From Burkholderiales bacterium (GTDB taxonomy: Bacteria; Pseudomonadota; Gammaproteobacteria; Burkholderiales; Burkholderiaceae_C), in contig CANGHK010000048.1 of assembly GCA_947453625.1 (NCBI GenBank), forward strand, positions 1-39,713: 39,713 bases of DNA. The letters are read 5' to 3'. Below are positions 1 through 7,966 of this stretch, one piece after another (the first letter of the stretch is position 1; every line of letters starts with the position of its first letter). Below the pieces are notes generated by a model that was not told where the DNA came from, made no database searches, and was given only the letters and a program-made list of their open reading frames with translations. The position numbers and the translations under genes were made by a program.

Positions 1-1
1 C

Positions 2-163
2 AAACTCGGCAACATGTACGCGGATGGCCGAGGCGTACGCAAGGACGATAGGCAGGCGGTCTCGTGGTTTCGCAAGGCTGCTGAACAGGGCTATGCACAG
101 GCCCAACTCAGCCTTGGTCTCGTGTATGCCAAAGGCGAGGGCTTACCCAGGGCGATTGCATGA
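2..163 (+). pseudogene. Sel1-like repeat protein, 3' part, truncated by an IS
   Basis: The frame is open from the window edge and reads as Sel1-like (tetratricopeptide-type) repeats: GNMYADGRGVRKD, then AVSWFRKAAEQGYAQAQLSL, then GLVYAKGEGLP. The spacing and the conserved G, A, W and Y positions are typical of the family, whose members are helical solenoid scaffolds for protein-protein contacts, often exported. The gene sequence proper ends at about base 147. The last residues (RAIA and the stop) are encoded by the left inverted repeat of the inserted ISAs1 element, so the protein was cut short in the middle of a repeat. The 5' part lies outside the window, so length, signal peptide and partner genes are unknown. 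The family call is firm; the cellular role is not known. Confidence 0.8.
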
Positions 164-167
164 AGGA
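148..167 (+). repeat. Left terminal inverted repeat of the ISAs1 element
   Basis: These 20 bases are the exact reverse complement of 1379-1398. Read outwards-in from the flanking gene, the repeat supplies the residues RAIA and a TGA stop to the interrupted Sel1 gene. Confidence 0.85.
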
Positions 168-224
168 AACGACCAAAGATGTGGTAACAATGAAGTCGTT
201 CAAAACGAGAGGTCAGCACACCCA

Positions 225-1370
225 ATGCCCCACGAAACGCGCAGCGCGAGCTTGTTGACGTCCTTTGCCGACGTGCCGGACCCACGCACGCGAGCTTGCC
301 TGTATCCGTGGGACGAGTTGATGTTCACTGCCCTGTGTGGTGTGTGCAGCGGGGCCGACGACTGGGTGGGCGTTGTCGAATGGGCCACCATGAAGCTCGA
401 TTGGCTCAGGCAGTATCTTGCGTTTGACAACGGCGTGGCCTCGCACGACACCTTCAGCCGAGTGTTCAGTCTGCTCGATGCCCAGCGCTTTGAGGCTTGC
501 TTCGCAGGCTGGACCAAGGCGCTGTGTCCGAACCTGGCGCAGCAACTCATACCCATTGACGGCAAGAGTGTGCGTGGCTCGCACAACGGGCAGTCCCGCA
601 TGGCCCATCTGGTTTCGGCTTGGCACACCAAGCAGGGCCTGGTCCTGGCGCAAGTCAAGACGGCGGCCAAGAGCAACGAAATCACCGCCATCCCCGAGTT
701 GCTGGACGCGTTGGACGTTCAAGGCGCCATCATCACCATCGACGCCATGGGTTGCCAGCGCACAGTGGTGGAAAAGATCATCGCCAGGCAAGCTGACTAC
801 ATCATCGGAGTCAAGGACAACCAACCCTTGCTTGCGCAGGCGATTGAGAGGCTGTTTGACGCCAACGACGCGAATCCGTCGGCCACGCCACTGGAGCAAC
901 ACACCAGTGTGGACAAGGGACACGGCCGCGTGGAGAGCAGGGCCTGCACGGTGGCCAGCGATCTGCAATCCCTGGCCGAGCACGGCCTGCCATGGGCGGG
1001 ACTGCGCAGCGTGGTCCGCGTTCACAGCACCCGCGAGGTGGTCAACGGCAAGGGCAAGGGTGAGAGCAGCGTCGAATGGCGCTATTACATCAGCAGCCTT
1101 GCGCTCAGCGCCGACGCTTTCAATACCGCCATCCGCGCCCACTGGGGCATTGAGAACAGTTGCCACTGGGTGCTGGACATGACCTTCCGCGAAGACGACT
1201 GCCGCATCCGCGTAGGCGACGGCGCCCAGAACTTTGCAATCCTGCGTCGCATCGCACTGAACCTCATCAAGCAAGAACGCTCTGGCAAGTCGAGCGTCAG
1301 TATCAAACGCCAGCGGGCCGGTTGGAGCACCGCTTACCTTGAAAAACTGCTGGGACTCATAGCACATTGA
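225..1370 (+). CDS. ISAs1-family transposase
   Basis: This is a 381-residue DDE transposase that catalyses excision and insertion of the surrounding element. The catalytic residues are visible: D112 in IPIDGKSVRGS, D173 in IITIDAMGCQ, and E310 in HWGIENSCHWVLD. The last is followed by the FREDDCR stretch that is characteristic of ISAs1 transposases. The N-terminal region (SFADVPDPR, then the CSGADDW segment) is the usual start of the family, and the length matches the common 370-380 residues. The frame is open further upstream to base 24, but that part overlaps the Sel1 gene and the inverted repeat; the ATG at 225 gives the normal family start. The gene ends 8 bases before the right inverted repeat. 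It appears intact. Confidence 0.92.
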   Translation: MPHETRSASLLTSFADVPDPRTRACLYPWDELMFTALCGVCSGADDWVGVVEWATMKLDWLRQYLAFDNGVASHDTFSRVFSLLDAQRFEACFAGWTKALCPNLAQQLIPIDGKSVRGSHNGQSRMAHLVSAWHTKQGLVLAQVKTAAKSNEITAIPELLDALDVQGAIITIDAMGCQRTVVEKIIARQADYIIGVKDNQPLLAQAIERLFDANDANPSATPLEQHTSVDKGHGRVESRACTVASDLQSLAEHGLPWAGLRSVVRVHSTREVVNGKGKGESSVEWRYYISSLALSADAFNTAIRAHWGIENSCHWVLDMTFREDDCRIRVGDGAQNFAILRRIALNLIKQERSGKSSVSIKRQRAGWSTAYLEKLLGLIAH

Positions 1371-1378
1371 GCGACGGA

Positions 1379-1398
1379 TCCTTCATGCAATCGCCCTG
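1379..1398 (-). repeat. Right terminal inverted repeat of the ISAs1 element
   Basis: This is a perfect reverse complement of 148-167. On the minus strand it also gives the decayed IS1595 reading frame the same RAIA-stop ending as the left repeat gives the Sel1 frame. Confidence 0.85.
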
Positions 1399-2140
1399 GC
1401 CGCTGACGCGCCTTGCCCACATGTCCACCGGGCCCGACTACCACGGCTCATTGTGAATGTTGCTTTCCACACGAAATGACGAGGGGCCAGGTTGAACCGG
1501 TAGGCGAATGCGGCCTTGCAGTGGTCAGCGTACTTGCTGTACTTCAACGAATGAAACGCACCAGTCAAAGTTGTATTCAAGTTGCCAAGCACCGTGCTGA
1601 CCCACTTCAACTGGGGCAATTCTGGGGGCTTGAGATCACCCACGACGAATAGCATCTGAATGCATCCGGCCTCGGTCACCGCCGCCAAACAGTCCAGTCA
1701 CGACCGAGCCTGGCGCCAGGTTGGCCTTGGCCTATTCCTTGATTGCCTGCGTCGTGAAGCCACTAACCAGGTTGAGCTTCAGATGCATGGAATGCCCGTT
1801 TTCGTTGATCGAAACGGCTGCCACGATCGGAACCTTGTTCTCGGAACCATGACCGGGCTTGCCACCTGCGCGCGCGCCACCAAGATTGGCGTCATCGAAA
1901 TGGCCCATGCCGCCCAACTGATGGGGGCTGTCTTGTCGGGTCATCTTGCGGTCGAACTTCTGGTGCGGCAGCTAGGCAGTCGGGTAGCGGTAGCTCACGC
2001 CCACTTCGCGCATGAGCGCCAGCGCAGACAGCCCGGTCTTGGCTTAGCTGATCAAGTAGGCGGCGAGGAAACAGGTAGTCAGCAGCAGTTTGGTGTGCTC
2101 CATCAGACTGCCCGCGGTCAGAGAGGTCTGGTGCCTGCAA
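1383..2140 (-). pseudogene. Decayed IS1595-family (ISXO2-like) transposase
   Basis: Pieces of an IS1595 transposase can be read on the minus strand in order. First is the N-terminal part (TSLTAG, KLLLTTCFLAAYLIS, AKTGLSALALMREVGVSYRYP), near 2130-1980. Then comes the catalytic middle (DDANLGGARAGGKPGHGSENK, with VAAVSINENGH), near 1925-1800. Last is the C-terminal signature LPQLKWVSTVLGNLNTTL with AFHSLKYSKYADH and AFAYRFN, near 1640-1490. Three in-frame stops (codon changes of the CAA to TAA and CAG to TAG type) and a frame change near 1690 disrupt it, and the tail runs into the right end of the ISAs1 element. No terminal inverted repeats of its own were recognised. It is a non-functional remnant, older than the neighbouring intact element. 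Confidence 0.8.
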
Positions 2141-2584
2141 TCGGTTCAGGGGAAGAACTTGCGGGGGCCATGGCTGACGATATACGCCACAGCGAGAACA
2201 CTGAAGCAGCGCAGAAAATAAGTGATCTATATACCGTGCTGAAACAGAATTTGGTTGAAGGTCAAGGACTTCGCTTCGCCGTGAGGGAAATACATATTAT
2301 GAAGCGGAAAATTCATGGGATGAGCCTGCCTTAAATAGATTTTCAGCCAGGATAAAATATATTTACGCGAATACACTTACCCATGGACATACATACCTTA
2401 TGCGCACCAACGACAATGTCGAAAACACACCGCCACTTACCAATTAACCACTTGACTATTATTTGTCGCCTTGGGCTTTTCTGGCAGTCACTCCCAATAA
2501 TTCGATTATCAGGCTGAACGCAATCCATGAGAATTAGCCACGGAAGGACCGACTTTTGCCATTTTTACATATTAAAATATATCC
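2141..2584. other. Intergenic region, partly AT-rich, upstream of the envelope operon
   Basis: No convincing gene was found here. Bases 2141-2330 may contain eroded 5' IS1595 sequence. From about 2330 the DNA becomes markedly AT-rich, ending in a run of TATTAAAATATA just before the ATG at 2585. It probably carries the promoter of the operon starting there, but no clear -35/-10 pair with correct spacing was identified. Confidence 0.5.
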
Positions 2585-4300
2585 ATGTCATCCATTCAAA
2601 GCAAAACCTGTATCGCTCTAGCCATCACGCTCATTTCATCCGGCTGTGCTACAGGCCCCGAAGGTAAGCCCCTGAGTCTCGAAAAATCCTTCAACGCCAC
2701 ATTTGCCAGCGATGACCCCTGCTCCAACAACGCCCGCAATGCGGGCGTAGCGATCGGCTTGCTGACGGGTATCTTGCTAGCCAAGGCAACAGGGAATAGC
2801 AATAACAAGAGCCTGCTCATCGGCGCTGGTGCGGGTGCACTGGTGGGCGGCCTGATTGGCTCCGACATGGACCGACGCCGTTGCGAAATCTCCAAGATAG
2901 CCAAGGCCTACGATCTGGACATCGTGATGAGCGACATCAGCTTTGCCAACGGCGCGGCGGCCCCCGCGTCCGCTGCCGACACCACAGAGACGCTAACCGA
3001 TGCGCCCACAGCGGCGGCAGAGAAGCCTAAACCCGCTGGTATGAGCCTGACCATCATCGACCGCGGACAACAGTTTGAAAGTGGTTCGAAAAAACCTTCC
3101 GAAAAGACTCTGAAGGCCTTTGCCGAAGTAGCAGAAAAATACCATACGCTCGCAGTCGATAAGCAGGAACAGTCGGTAGAAATCGCTCAATTTCGCAACA
3201 AGCAGATGCGAGTTTTACTAATTGGCCACACGGATGACACAGGCTCTTCGGCGCTGAATGCCGATCTCTCCGAAGGACGTGCACAAGCAGTGGCCGAGAT
3301 TTTTGCCAAGCACGGCTTCAGCAAGGACCAGCTCTTTTACCAGGGCGCGGGCGAGGTCTTTCCGATTGCCAGCAACAGCACTGAAGAGGGCCGTGCGCGC
3401 AACCGCCGCGTGGAGATTGTCGACCTGAGCGACGATGCCACCTTTGCCGCCTTCCTGCAAGCCCGCAGACCCAATGTGGCGCACTACCGGACCGCGACAG
3501 AAAACAAGGCCCAGACTGAGGTGGCAGCCAGTGCCCCGGTGGTAGTGGCCAAAGCACAGGTGACGAAAACTCCCACATCAAATATTGCACAGGGCAAGGC
3601 AGCCAACATGGCCGTGGCACCCGCAACCGCATCCGGCAAAAAAACCAAGCCGGTGACCGTTACTGCAGCAGCGGCACCTGCAAGCGTGGCCAAACAGGTC
3701 ACTGTCACGGTATCGGCACTGACCAACTTGGATCTGGGCGGCAAGCCTGCCAATGGACAGTTCCGCAATGTAGACATCGGCAAGACTGCGGGCACCAGCA
3801 GTTTCAGCATCATTTCCTCTGCCTATGCCGCTGCCGACGACACACCGATGGGTAGTTGCGCCAACGACCGGCCGCGAATCAGCCGCGGTGTGAAGTCACT
3901 GAGCACAGGCCAGGTGCTCAAAACATCCGAATACCTGCCCGGCACCGCCAATGCATCCTGGGCTGGCATGGTCAACGGCCATCTGGTCGGCCTGACCCGG
4001 GTCGCGGTGCTACGCGATGGCGGACAACCCGCCAGCCAGCCGGATTTATGGATCTGGAAAAACTATGTAGAAAAAACCGCCGCCAAGTCAGACCTGCAGA
4101 CAACCGCCGATGTCAACGCCTACCAGGGCGATAAGGCACTGCTCTACCGCGTGTTCCCGGCAGACGGCCCAGTCCGCTGCATCGACCTAGTGATTCCAAA
4201 GGGAAAGGGGGCAGCAAGCACAGCGCCCAGTTCGAACATTGTGTACGAGCACAACGGCACGCCCTACCAAGCACTTTTTTCACCCAAGATTACCCGCTAA
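2585..4300 (+). CDS. OmpA-like peptidoglycan-binding lipoprotein with glycine zipper
   Basis: This 571-residue exported protein starts with a signal peptide ending in a lipobox-like ISSGC (Cys21), so it is probably lipid-anchored. Residues 55-95 are rich in Gly and Ala and contain a glycine-zipper stretch (GAGAGALVGGLIG), as in membrane-spanning or envelope-associated lipoproteins. Residues about 155-282 form an OmpA/MotB domain that binds peptidoglycan: IGHTDDTGSSALNADLSEGR, then GAGEVFP and the GRARNRRVEI ending. The remaining 290 residues are an Ala/Thr/Val-rich linker and a C-terminal domain (about 400-571) that I do not recognise. It is the first gene of a three-gene operon, 30 bases before the next ATG, suggesting a trans-envelope complex. 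No strong ribosome-binding site precedes the start. The OmpA domain is clear; the function is unknown. Confidence 0.8.
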   Translation: MSSIQSKTCIALAITLISSGCATGPEGKPLSLEKSFNATFASDDPCSNNARNAGVAIGLLTGILLAKATGNSNNKSLLIGAGAGALVGGLIGSDMDRRRCEISKIAKAYDLDIVMSDISFANGAAAPASAADTTETLTDAPTAAAEKPKPAGMSLTIIDRGQQFESGSKKPSEKTLKAFAEVAEKYHTLAVDKQEQSVEIAQFRNKQMRVLLIGHTDDTGSSALNADLSEGRAQAVAEIFAKHGFSKDQLFYQGAGEVFPIASNSTEEGRARNRRVEIVDLSDDATFAAFLQARRPNVAHYRTATENKAQTEVAASAPVVVAKAQVTKTPTSNIAQGKAANMAVAPATASGKKTKPVTVTAAAAPASVAKQVTVTVSALTNLDLGGKPANGQFRNVDIGKTAGTSSFSIISSAYAAADDTPMGSCANDRPRISRGVKSLSTGQVLKTSEYLPGTANASWAGMVNGHLVGLTRVAVLRDGGQPASQPDLWIWKNYVEKTAAKSDLQTTADVNAYQGDKALLYRVFPADGPVRCIDLVIPKGKGAASTAPSSNIVYEHNGTPYQALFSPKITR

Positions 4301-4330
4301 CAGGCAATACGGAACTTACCGGAGAAACAA

Positions 4331-5770
4331 ATGACATTTGGAACTACTGACTTTATGGTGCGCATGCCGGTGTTTGGCCTGATCGCGCGGAATGCGAAGA
4401 ATTTTCAACCAGGACGCCTGGACTGGCTGAATGCAGAAGAAAAACTCTGCAATGTATATAAGAAATACATTTCGCAGTTACCGGAATCGAAGTTCAACCA
4501 GCGCATCGAGTACATGAAGTACGCTGGTGACCTGGGCCGTACCCCTATGGGCATAGGCATGAAGTTGTTCCTGTTTATACTTGTGGCAGCCGAGTCCATG
4601 GGTTTTTCCTACCTGCTCGGAACCTGGGCCGCCAGCGACGGCACGGCCAACCTTTACACCCAACTGATGTACGGCATCGTGTTTGTGCTGGCCTCGATTC
4701 TGGCCATGGTGACCCACAAGGCCGGCGAACAGTACTACCGCACCAGCCTGTTGCGCAGCAACTTCGCCCACTACAAGGGCACTGGCAGCACCGAAGACCG
4801 GGCAAAGCAAATAATTGCTCTCAGCGATGACCAATTTGCGGACAAGGGTGATCTAATGCCAATCCGCTGCTACAGCCGCATTGCCAAAGGTCCGGACGAC
4901 CGTGGCAGTTACTCTTGGTCGTGGGTCGCTGGAATTTTTGTTGCTATTATATTTATTCTATCAGGCGTGATGCGATTCACGCACATGCAGGCCGAACAGA
5001 CGCGCGAATCGCAGGCCATCGACGCCACCACTAGCAACCCGTTTACCTCCTCCAAGTTACCCGCCGAATTGGTGGCGCCGCAGCAGGCCGCTGACAAGAA
5101 GGCCAATGCCGAGGCCCGTGCCGACAACACCATTGAAGGTGCTGCCGCCATAGTCATCCTGGGCGTTATTTTTGTCGTGACCCAGATCGTGGGCTTTGGC
5201 GCCGGTCACAAGCACAGTTTTGCAGGCCAGCAAACCTACAAGAAAGCCAAGGGCAGCAACGCATCCTGGTACTGGTCGGAACACGAAGGCGCCTATGCCG
5301 AAACCTGGGGTTACTCCACCTACGATGCCTACTGGGAAGCCATGCAGCCCATCAAGGACATTGTGAATTCTCGCCTGAAGGACTTGCAGCAGATCCTGCA
5401 CCACAACTCGAACAGAAACCTGAAACTGCCCAAGACCTTTGATGACTACCTAGCCTTTGAGGCAAAAGTTACGCGCAGTTCCAAGAATGCGCAAAACGAA
5501 CACGACACAGCCAATACCACAGCGCCCGTGGCTGCACCGGAGACCAGACCTGCATCAGTTGCACCCTCGACGGTCGCCGCTGCGCCCGCCCTGTCTCCGA
5601 TAGAACTGGCCAAGCGCGACATCGAGGCCATCACCGACAAGGCAGAACAACAAGCCTATTTCGGCAAGCTCAGACCCGAGGTGCGCGACGCGCTCAAGCC
5701 CTGGCTGAAGGAGCGCAAGGAAAAGGCAGTTGCGGTCGTTTCCCAAGCGGAATTGGACGACCTCTTTTGA
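4331..5770 (+). CDS. Four-pass inner-membrane protein, unknown function
   Basis: This 479-residue protein has a GGAG ribosome-binding site shortly before its ATG. Four hydrophobic segments are visible: about 78-100 (LFLFILVAAESMGFSYLLG), 112-128, 197-214 (WVAGIFVAIIFILSGVM) and 271-290 (AAAIVILGVIFVVTQIVG). Between the second and third is a soluble stretch of about 70 residues, and between the third and fourth an Ala/Lys/Glu-rich one. After the fourth, a cytoplasm-like tail of about 190 residues has an aromatic patch (ASWYWSEHEGAYAETWGY), an Ala/Pro/Thr-rich linker and a charged C-terminus. I do not recognise a family. Its place between an OmpA-like lipoprotein and an exported VWA-like protein, with a 1-base overlap to the latter, suggests it is the inner-membrane part of an envelope complex. 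Confidence 0.72.
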   Translation: MTFGTTDFMVRMPVFGLIARNAKNFQPGRLDWLNAEEKLCNVYKKYISQLPESKFNQRIEYMKYAGDLGRTPMGIGMKLFLFILVAAESMGFSYLLGTWAASDGTANLYTQLMYGIVFVLASILAMVTHKAGEQYYRTSLLRSNFAHYKGTGSTEDRAKQIIALSDDQFADKGDLMPIRCYSRIAKGPDDRGSYSWSWVAGIFVAIIFILSGVMRFTHMQAEQTRESQAIDATTSNPFTSSKLPAELVAPQQAADKKANAEARADNTIEGAAAIVILGVIFVVTQIVGFGAGHKHSFAGQQTYKKAKGSNASWYWSEHEGAYAETWGYSTYDAYWEAMQPIKDIVNSRLKDLQQILHHNSNRNLKLPKTFDDYLAFEAKVTRSSKNAQNEHDTANTTAPVAAPETRPASVAPSTVAAAPALSPIELAKRDIEAITDKAEQQAYFGKLRPEVRDALKPWLKERKEKAVAVVSQAELDDLF

Positions 5771-6633
5771 TGGCTTCCGTCCGCTACCACCCCCGACTCC
5801 TAGCCCTTTGCGCAGCCGCCCTGCTGTCACCGCTGGCGCAAGCCGGCGTGGACAACGACATCCCGAGCTGCTATTTGGCCAACAAGATGAAGCTAGCCCC
5901 TCCGCCTGCCGAGACCGAAGTCTTTGTGCTGATTGACCAGACCACGCCGCTGGATACCGGCTTGCAGGATTCGGTGCGGGAGAACACTGGACGCCTCATC
6001 AAGGCCGGTTCGTCCTTTGTCATTGCAAGCTTCTCCTCGTTTGGCCAGGGCCGCTATCTGGAAGTCTTGAGCGCAGGCACCCTGGAAGGCAAAATCGACT
6101 CCAAGCTGCGCGATGACATTTCCGTCAAACTGCTGCGCAACTTCGACGCCTGCATGGCCGGCCAGGCCGACTTTGGCCGCGGCGCTGCGGCCAAGGCGCT
6201 GAACAAGGCGCTGGCGGGAACCAGTTCTTTGTTTGCAAAGTCCGACGTGATGGGCAGCCTCAAGGAATTGTCGTCGCGCATCAAACAGTCCACCGCCCGG
6301 GACAAGATCGTCTTCTTGGTTTCCGACATGTTGGAAAACTCCGGAATTTCCTCCTTTTATGCCAGCAAGAATGTGCGCGCCATCGAGCCCGCCGTGGAAC
6401 TGAAAAAGGCACAGGAGGCCCAGGCCGTGGGCGACTTCGGGGGTGCCCGCGTGTTTGTGCTGGGTGCTGGCCTAGTACAGGAAAACGCCGGTGGCAAGAA
6501 CAGGGACAGCGGTGTCTACCGCAATCCCAAGACCATGGCCGTCCTGCGCCAGTTTTGGGACGCCTATTTCGAAGCCAGCCATGCCAAGCTGGCCGAGTTC
6601 GGGGCACCTGCGCTGCTGTCTCCGGTGAAGTAG
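5770..6633 (+). CDS. Exported VWA-like protein of the envelope operon
   Basis: This is a 287-residue protein. The ATG at 5770 shares one base with the upstream stop (TGATG), a sign of translational coupling; an in-frame TTG one codon earlier is less likely. A signal peptide is clear (LLALCAAALLSPLAQA, cleavage after AQA near residue 25). The mature part begins a VWA-like fold at FVLIDQTTPLD. This corresponds to the first metal-site motif of VWA domains, but the usual DxSxS is changed to DxTxP, so metal binding may be altered. The strand KIVFLVSDMLENSG fits the later Asp-containing VWA strand. The protein is probably periplasmic. With its two upstream neighbours it looks like a dedicated envelope module; no substrate or process can be named. 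Confidence 0.7.
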   Translation: MASVRYHPRLLALCAAALLSPLAQAGVDNDIPSCYLANKMKLAPPPAETEVFVLIDQTTPLDTGLQDSVRENTGRLIKAGSSFVIASFSSFGQGRYLEVLSAGTLEGKIDSKLRDDISVKLLRNFDACMAGQADFGRGAAAKALNKALAGTSSLFAKSDVMGSLKELSSRIKQSTARDKIVFLVSDMLENSGISSFYASKNVRAIEPAVELKKAQEAQAVGDFGGARVFVLGAGLVQENAGGKNRDSGVYRNPKTMAVLRQFWDAYFEASHAKLAEFGAPALLSPVK

Positions 6634-6841
6634 CAACCGGTCGCCAGGCTGGGTTGCGCCCGTCACCGAATTTAGGCCCGTTTGATTTATCCAACAGACA
6701 TTTCAAACGCCATTATTTTCATAACTCTCCTGGCCCTCCAGTACTCCCGCTGCGCATTGCTGAGAGCGGCTTTGTTCACCACAGCGCTCGTTTGTTCAAA
6801 GTCGCTGAGTGAGATCTTCTACTGTCCATCGCCCAGCTTGA

Positions 6842-7048
6842 TCAAAATCGCGCGACAGGGACATCAGCATCCGTGCTCGTGCTCACTGGCAGACGACCGC
6901 GCTGCAGGTACTCGACACGCTGATCGAGGCCGCCTACACGCGTGATCGCGCCGCCCTGCTGCGACGCGCCAACCTCGACCTGGAAAAGCTGCGTTTCTGG
7001 GTGAGGCTGGCCAAGCCGCCAGCAGGAAATCATCCCCTGCCCGGCTGA
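6842..7048 (+). pseudogene. Fragment resembling Avd, accessory protein of diversity-generating retroelements
   Basis: An open stretch with no start codon encodes ALQVLDTLIEAAYTRDRA, then LLRRANLDLEKLRFWVRLAK. That is the helical core of Avd-type four-helix-bundle proteins, which pair with the reverse transcriptase of diversity-generating retroelements (DGRs) during mutagenic retrohoming. The N-terminal helix is missing: a TGA stands directly upstream (6839-6841), and the residues before ALQ do not fit the family well. The tail after VRLAK is abnormal, so the fragment is probably a dead remnant. No reverse transcriptase, template repeat or variable repeat was found nearby. The call rests on pattern memory of the LIEAAY/LLRRANLxLEKLR motifs. 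Related four-helix proteins of the S23 type are the main alternative. Confidence 0.5.
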
Positions 7049-7055
7049 CCTTCAC

Positions 7056-7454
7056 TCAACTCGACACGCACCAAGGCCCTGAACTGCTGTAACCGCTGGG
7101 GCAAGAGCCATGGCCCGCGAAGGCGTGGCAAGTGCCTGTGTGGCCGATGCAGAACGCGCCGCTGCTGCTGTAGCCGCTAGGGCAACTGCCGGTCGACGGG
7201 GGTTTGATCAGCACAAAGCCGGCCGACGACCCGCTGGGCGAGCACAGCCTGCCGCTGGTGGAATAGCCGGACGGGCATGAATCGCGGACCGATCCTTTGT
7301 CGAACGGCAGTGCCGCCGGCGCGGGATGCTTGCAGGCCGCGCCGGCCGACAAGGCGGTCAGGCCCAGTAAGCCCATCAGCAGCGCCGCCGATGGCAGGCA
7401 GCGCCGGGTGGGCGCGCCAGCCGGCGCCTGACGGGTGCTGCGTATTTCATTCAT
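7056..7454 (-). CDS. Small exported Cys-rich protein with three CPSGYSxSG repeats
   Basis: This 132-residue protein has a hydrophobic signal segment (SAALLMGLLGLTALSAGA, about residues 22-39) followed directly by Cys41, so it is either secreted or a lipoprotein with a poor lipobox. The mature part contains three copies of CPSGYS[TS]SGxxC, near residues 60, 93 and 117, with extra Cys and Gly in between. This suggests a small disulfide-stabilised repeat protein. Its start overlaps the stop of the upstream PH-like gene by 8 bases, so the two are probably co-translated. It ends 8 bases from the convergent Avd-like fragment. No function is known to me. Confidence 0.62.
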   Translation of the reverse strand: MNEIRSTRQAPAGAPTRRCLPSAALLMGLLGLTALSAGAACKHPAPAALPFDKGSVRDSCPSGYSTSGRLCSPSGSSAGFVLIKPPSTGSCPSGYSSSGAFCIGHTGTCHAFAGHGSCPSGYSSSGPWCVSS

Positions 7455-7863
7455 TGATGACGGTCCTCACGCCACGGGCCTCACGGGCCCGGTTGGACAG
7501 GGTTCGGATCTGCTCGCGCTTGTCCGGCGCGCCAGGCAGGTTGTGGAGGAAGAAGGAACCGCTGGCATCGGTGCTGTTGACCTCCACATCGCCAAGGCCC
7601 ACCAGCCTTTGCGGCAGGCTCTGGTGCACCCGGGTGTCGCGGATGCGGTAGAGCTCGACCTCGTCGGTCTCCTTGGTCAGAACGCCGGAAACCCTGATCA
7701 GCCGCTCATTGGTCAGGCGGTAGCGCGTGCTGTATCGTTGAAGCCAAACCACCGCGGCGTAAGCACCCAGCGTCAGCAGCGAGAAGACCCAGTGCTTGGG
7801 GTTGACATAGAAATCCCGCATGCTGGCGGTCTCTTGCCAGAGGTCGGTCTCTTCAGGGCTCAT
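7447..7863 (-). CDS. PH-like (YdbS/bPH2-type) membrane protein
   Basis: This 138-residue protein starts at an ATG preceded by AGGAAAG about 9 bases upstream; a longer in-frame extension exists but has no such site. A single hydrophobic segment (WVFSLLTLGAYAAVVWL, about residues 21-38) is followed by a compact domain: YRLTNERLIRVSGVLTKETDEVELYRIRD, then GLGDVEVNSTDASG. This is the usual pattern of bacterial PH-like YdbS/bPH2 domains, which sit at the cytoplasmic face of the membrane. The best guess is a small membrane-associated accessory protein. It overlaps the downstream Cys-rich gene. Its biological role is unknown. Confidence 0.7.
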   Translation of the reverse strand: MSPEETDLWQETASMRDFYVNPKHWVFSLLTLGAYAAVVWLQRYSTRYRLTNERLIRVSGVLTKETDEVELYRIRDTRVHQSLPQRLVGLGDVEVNSTDASGSFFLHNLPGAPDKREQIRTLSNRAREARGVRTVINE

Positions 7864-7966
7864 GGGGTGGGTTGACTTTCCTGGCCAGGGTTGAATGGAA
7901 GAGGTCTGGGTCAGACACGCTGCAGAGACAGCAGACGCGCCAGGGTACTGCAATGCGGCGGGCCGC

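Larger units (their letters stand above)
148..1398 (+). mobile_element. Complete ISAs1-family insertion sequence (about 1.25 kb)
   Basis: The element has one transposase gene between perfect 20-bp inverted repeats at 148-167 and 1379-1398; a further outer base also pairs. The ends begin CAGGGCGATTGC, in keeping with the ISAs1 family. The transposase is full length with all DDE residues, so the element may still be mobile. The bases outside the two ends do not form the 8-10 bp direct repeat expected of a simple insertion. One flank is a Sel1 gene and the other a decayed IS1595 transposase, so a deletion or recombination after insertion is likely. Confidence 0.85.

Noticed and set aside
213-1367. 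A 384-residue minus-strand frame across the ISAs1 element
   Set aside because: It is antisense to a clear transposase with all DDE residues.
2343-2528. A 61-residue minus-strand frame upstream of the OmpA-like gene
   Set aside because: No ribosome-binding site, AT-rich and antisense-like; it is likely promoter DNA.
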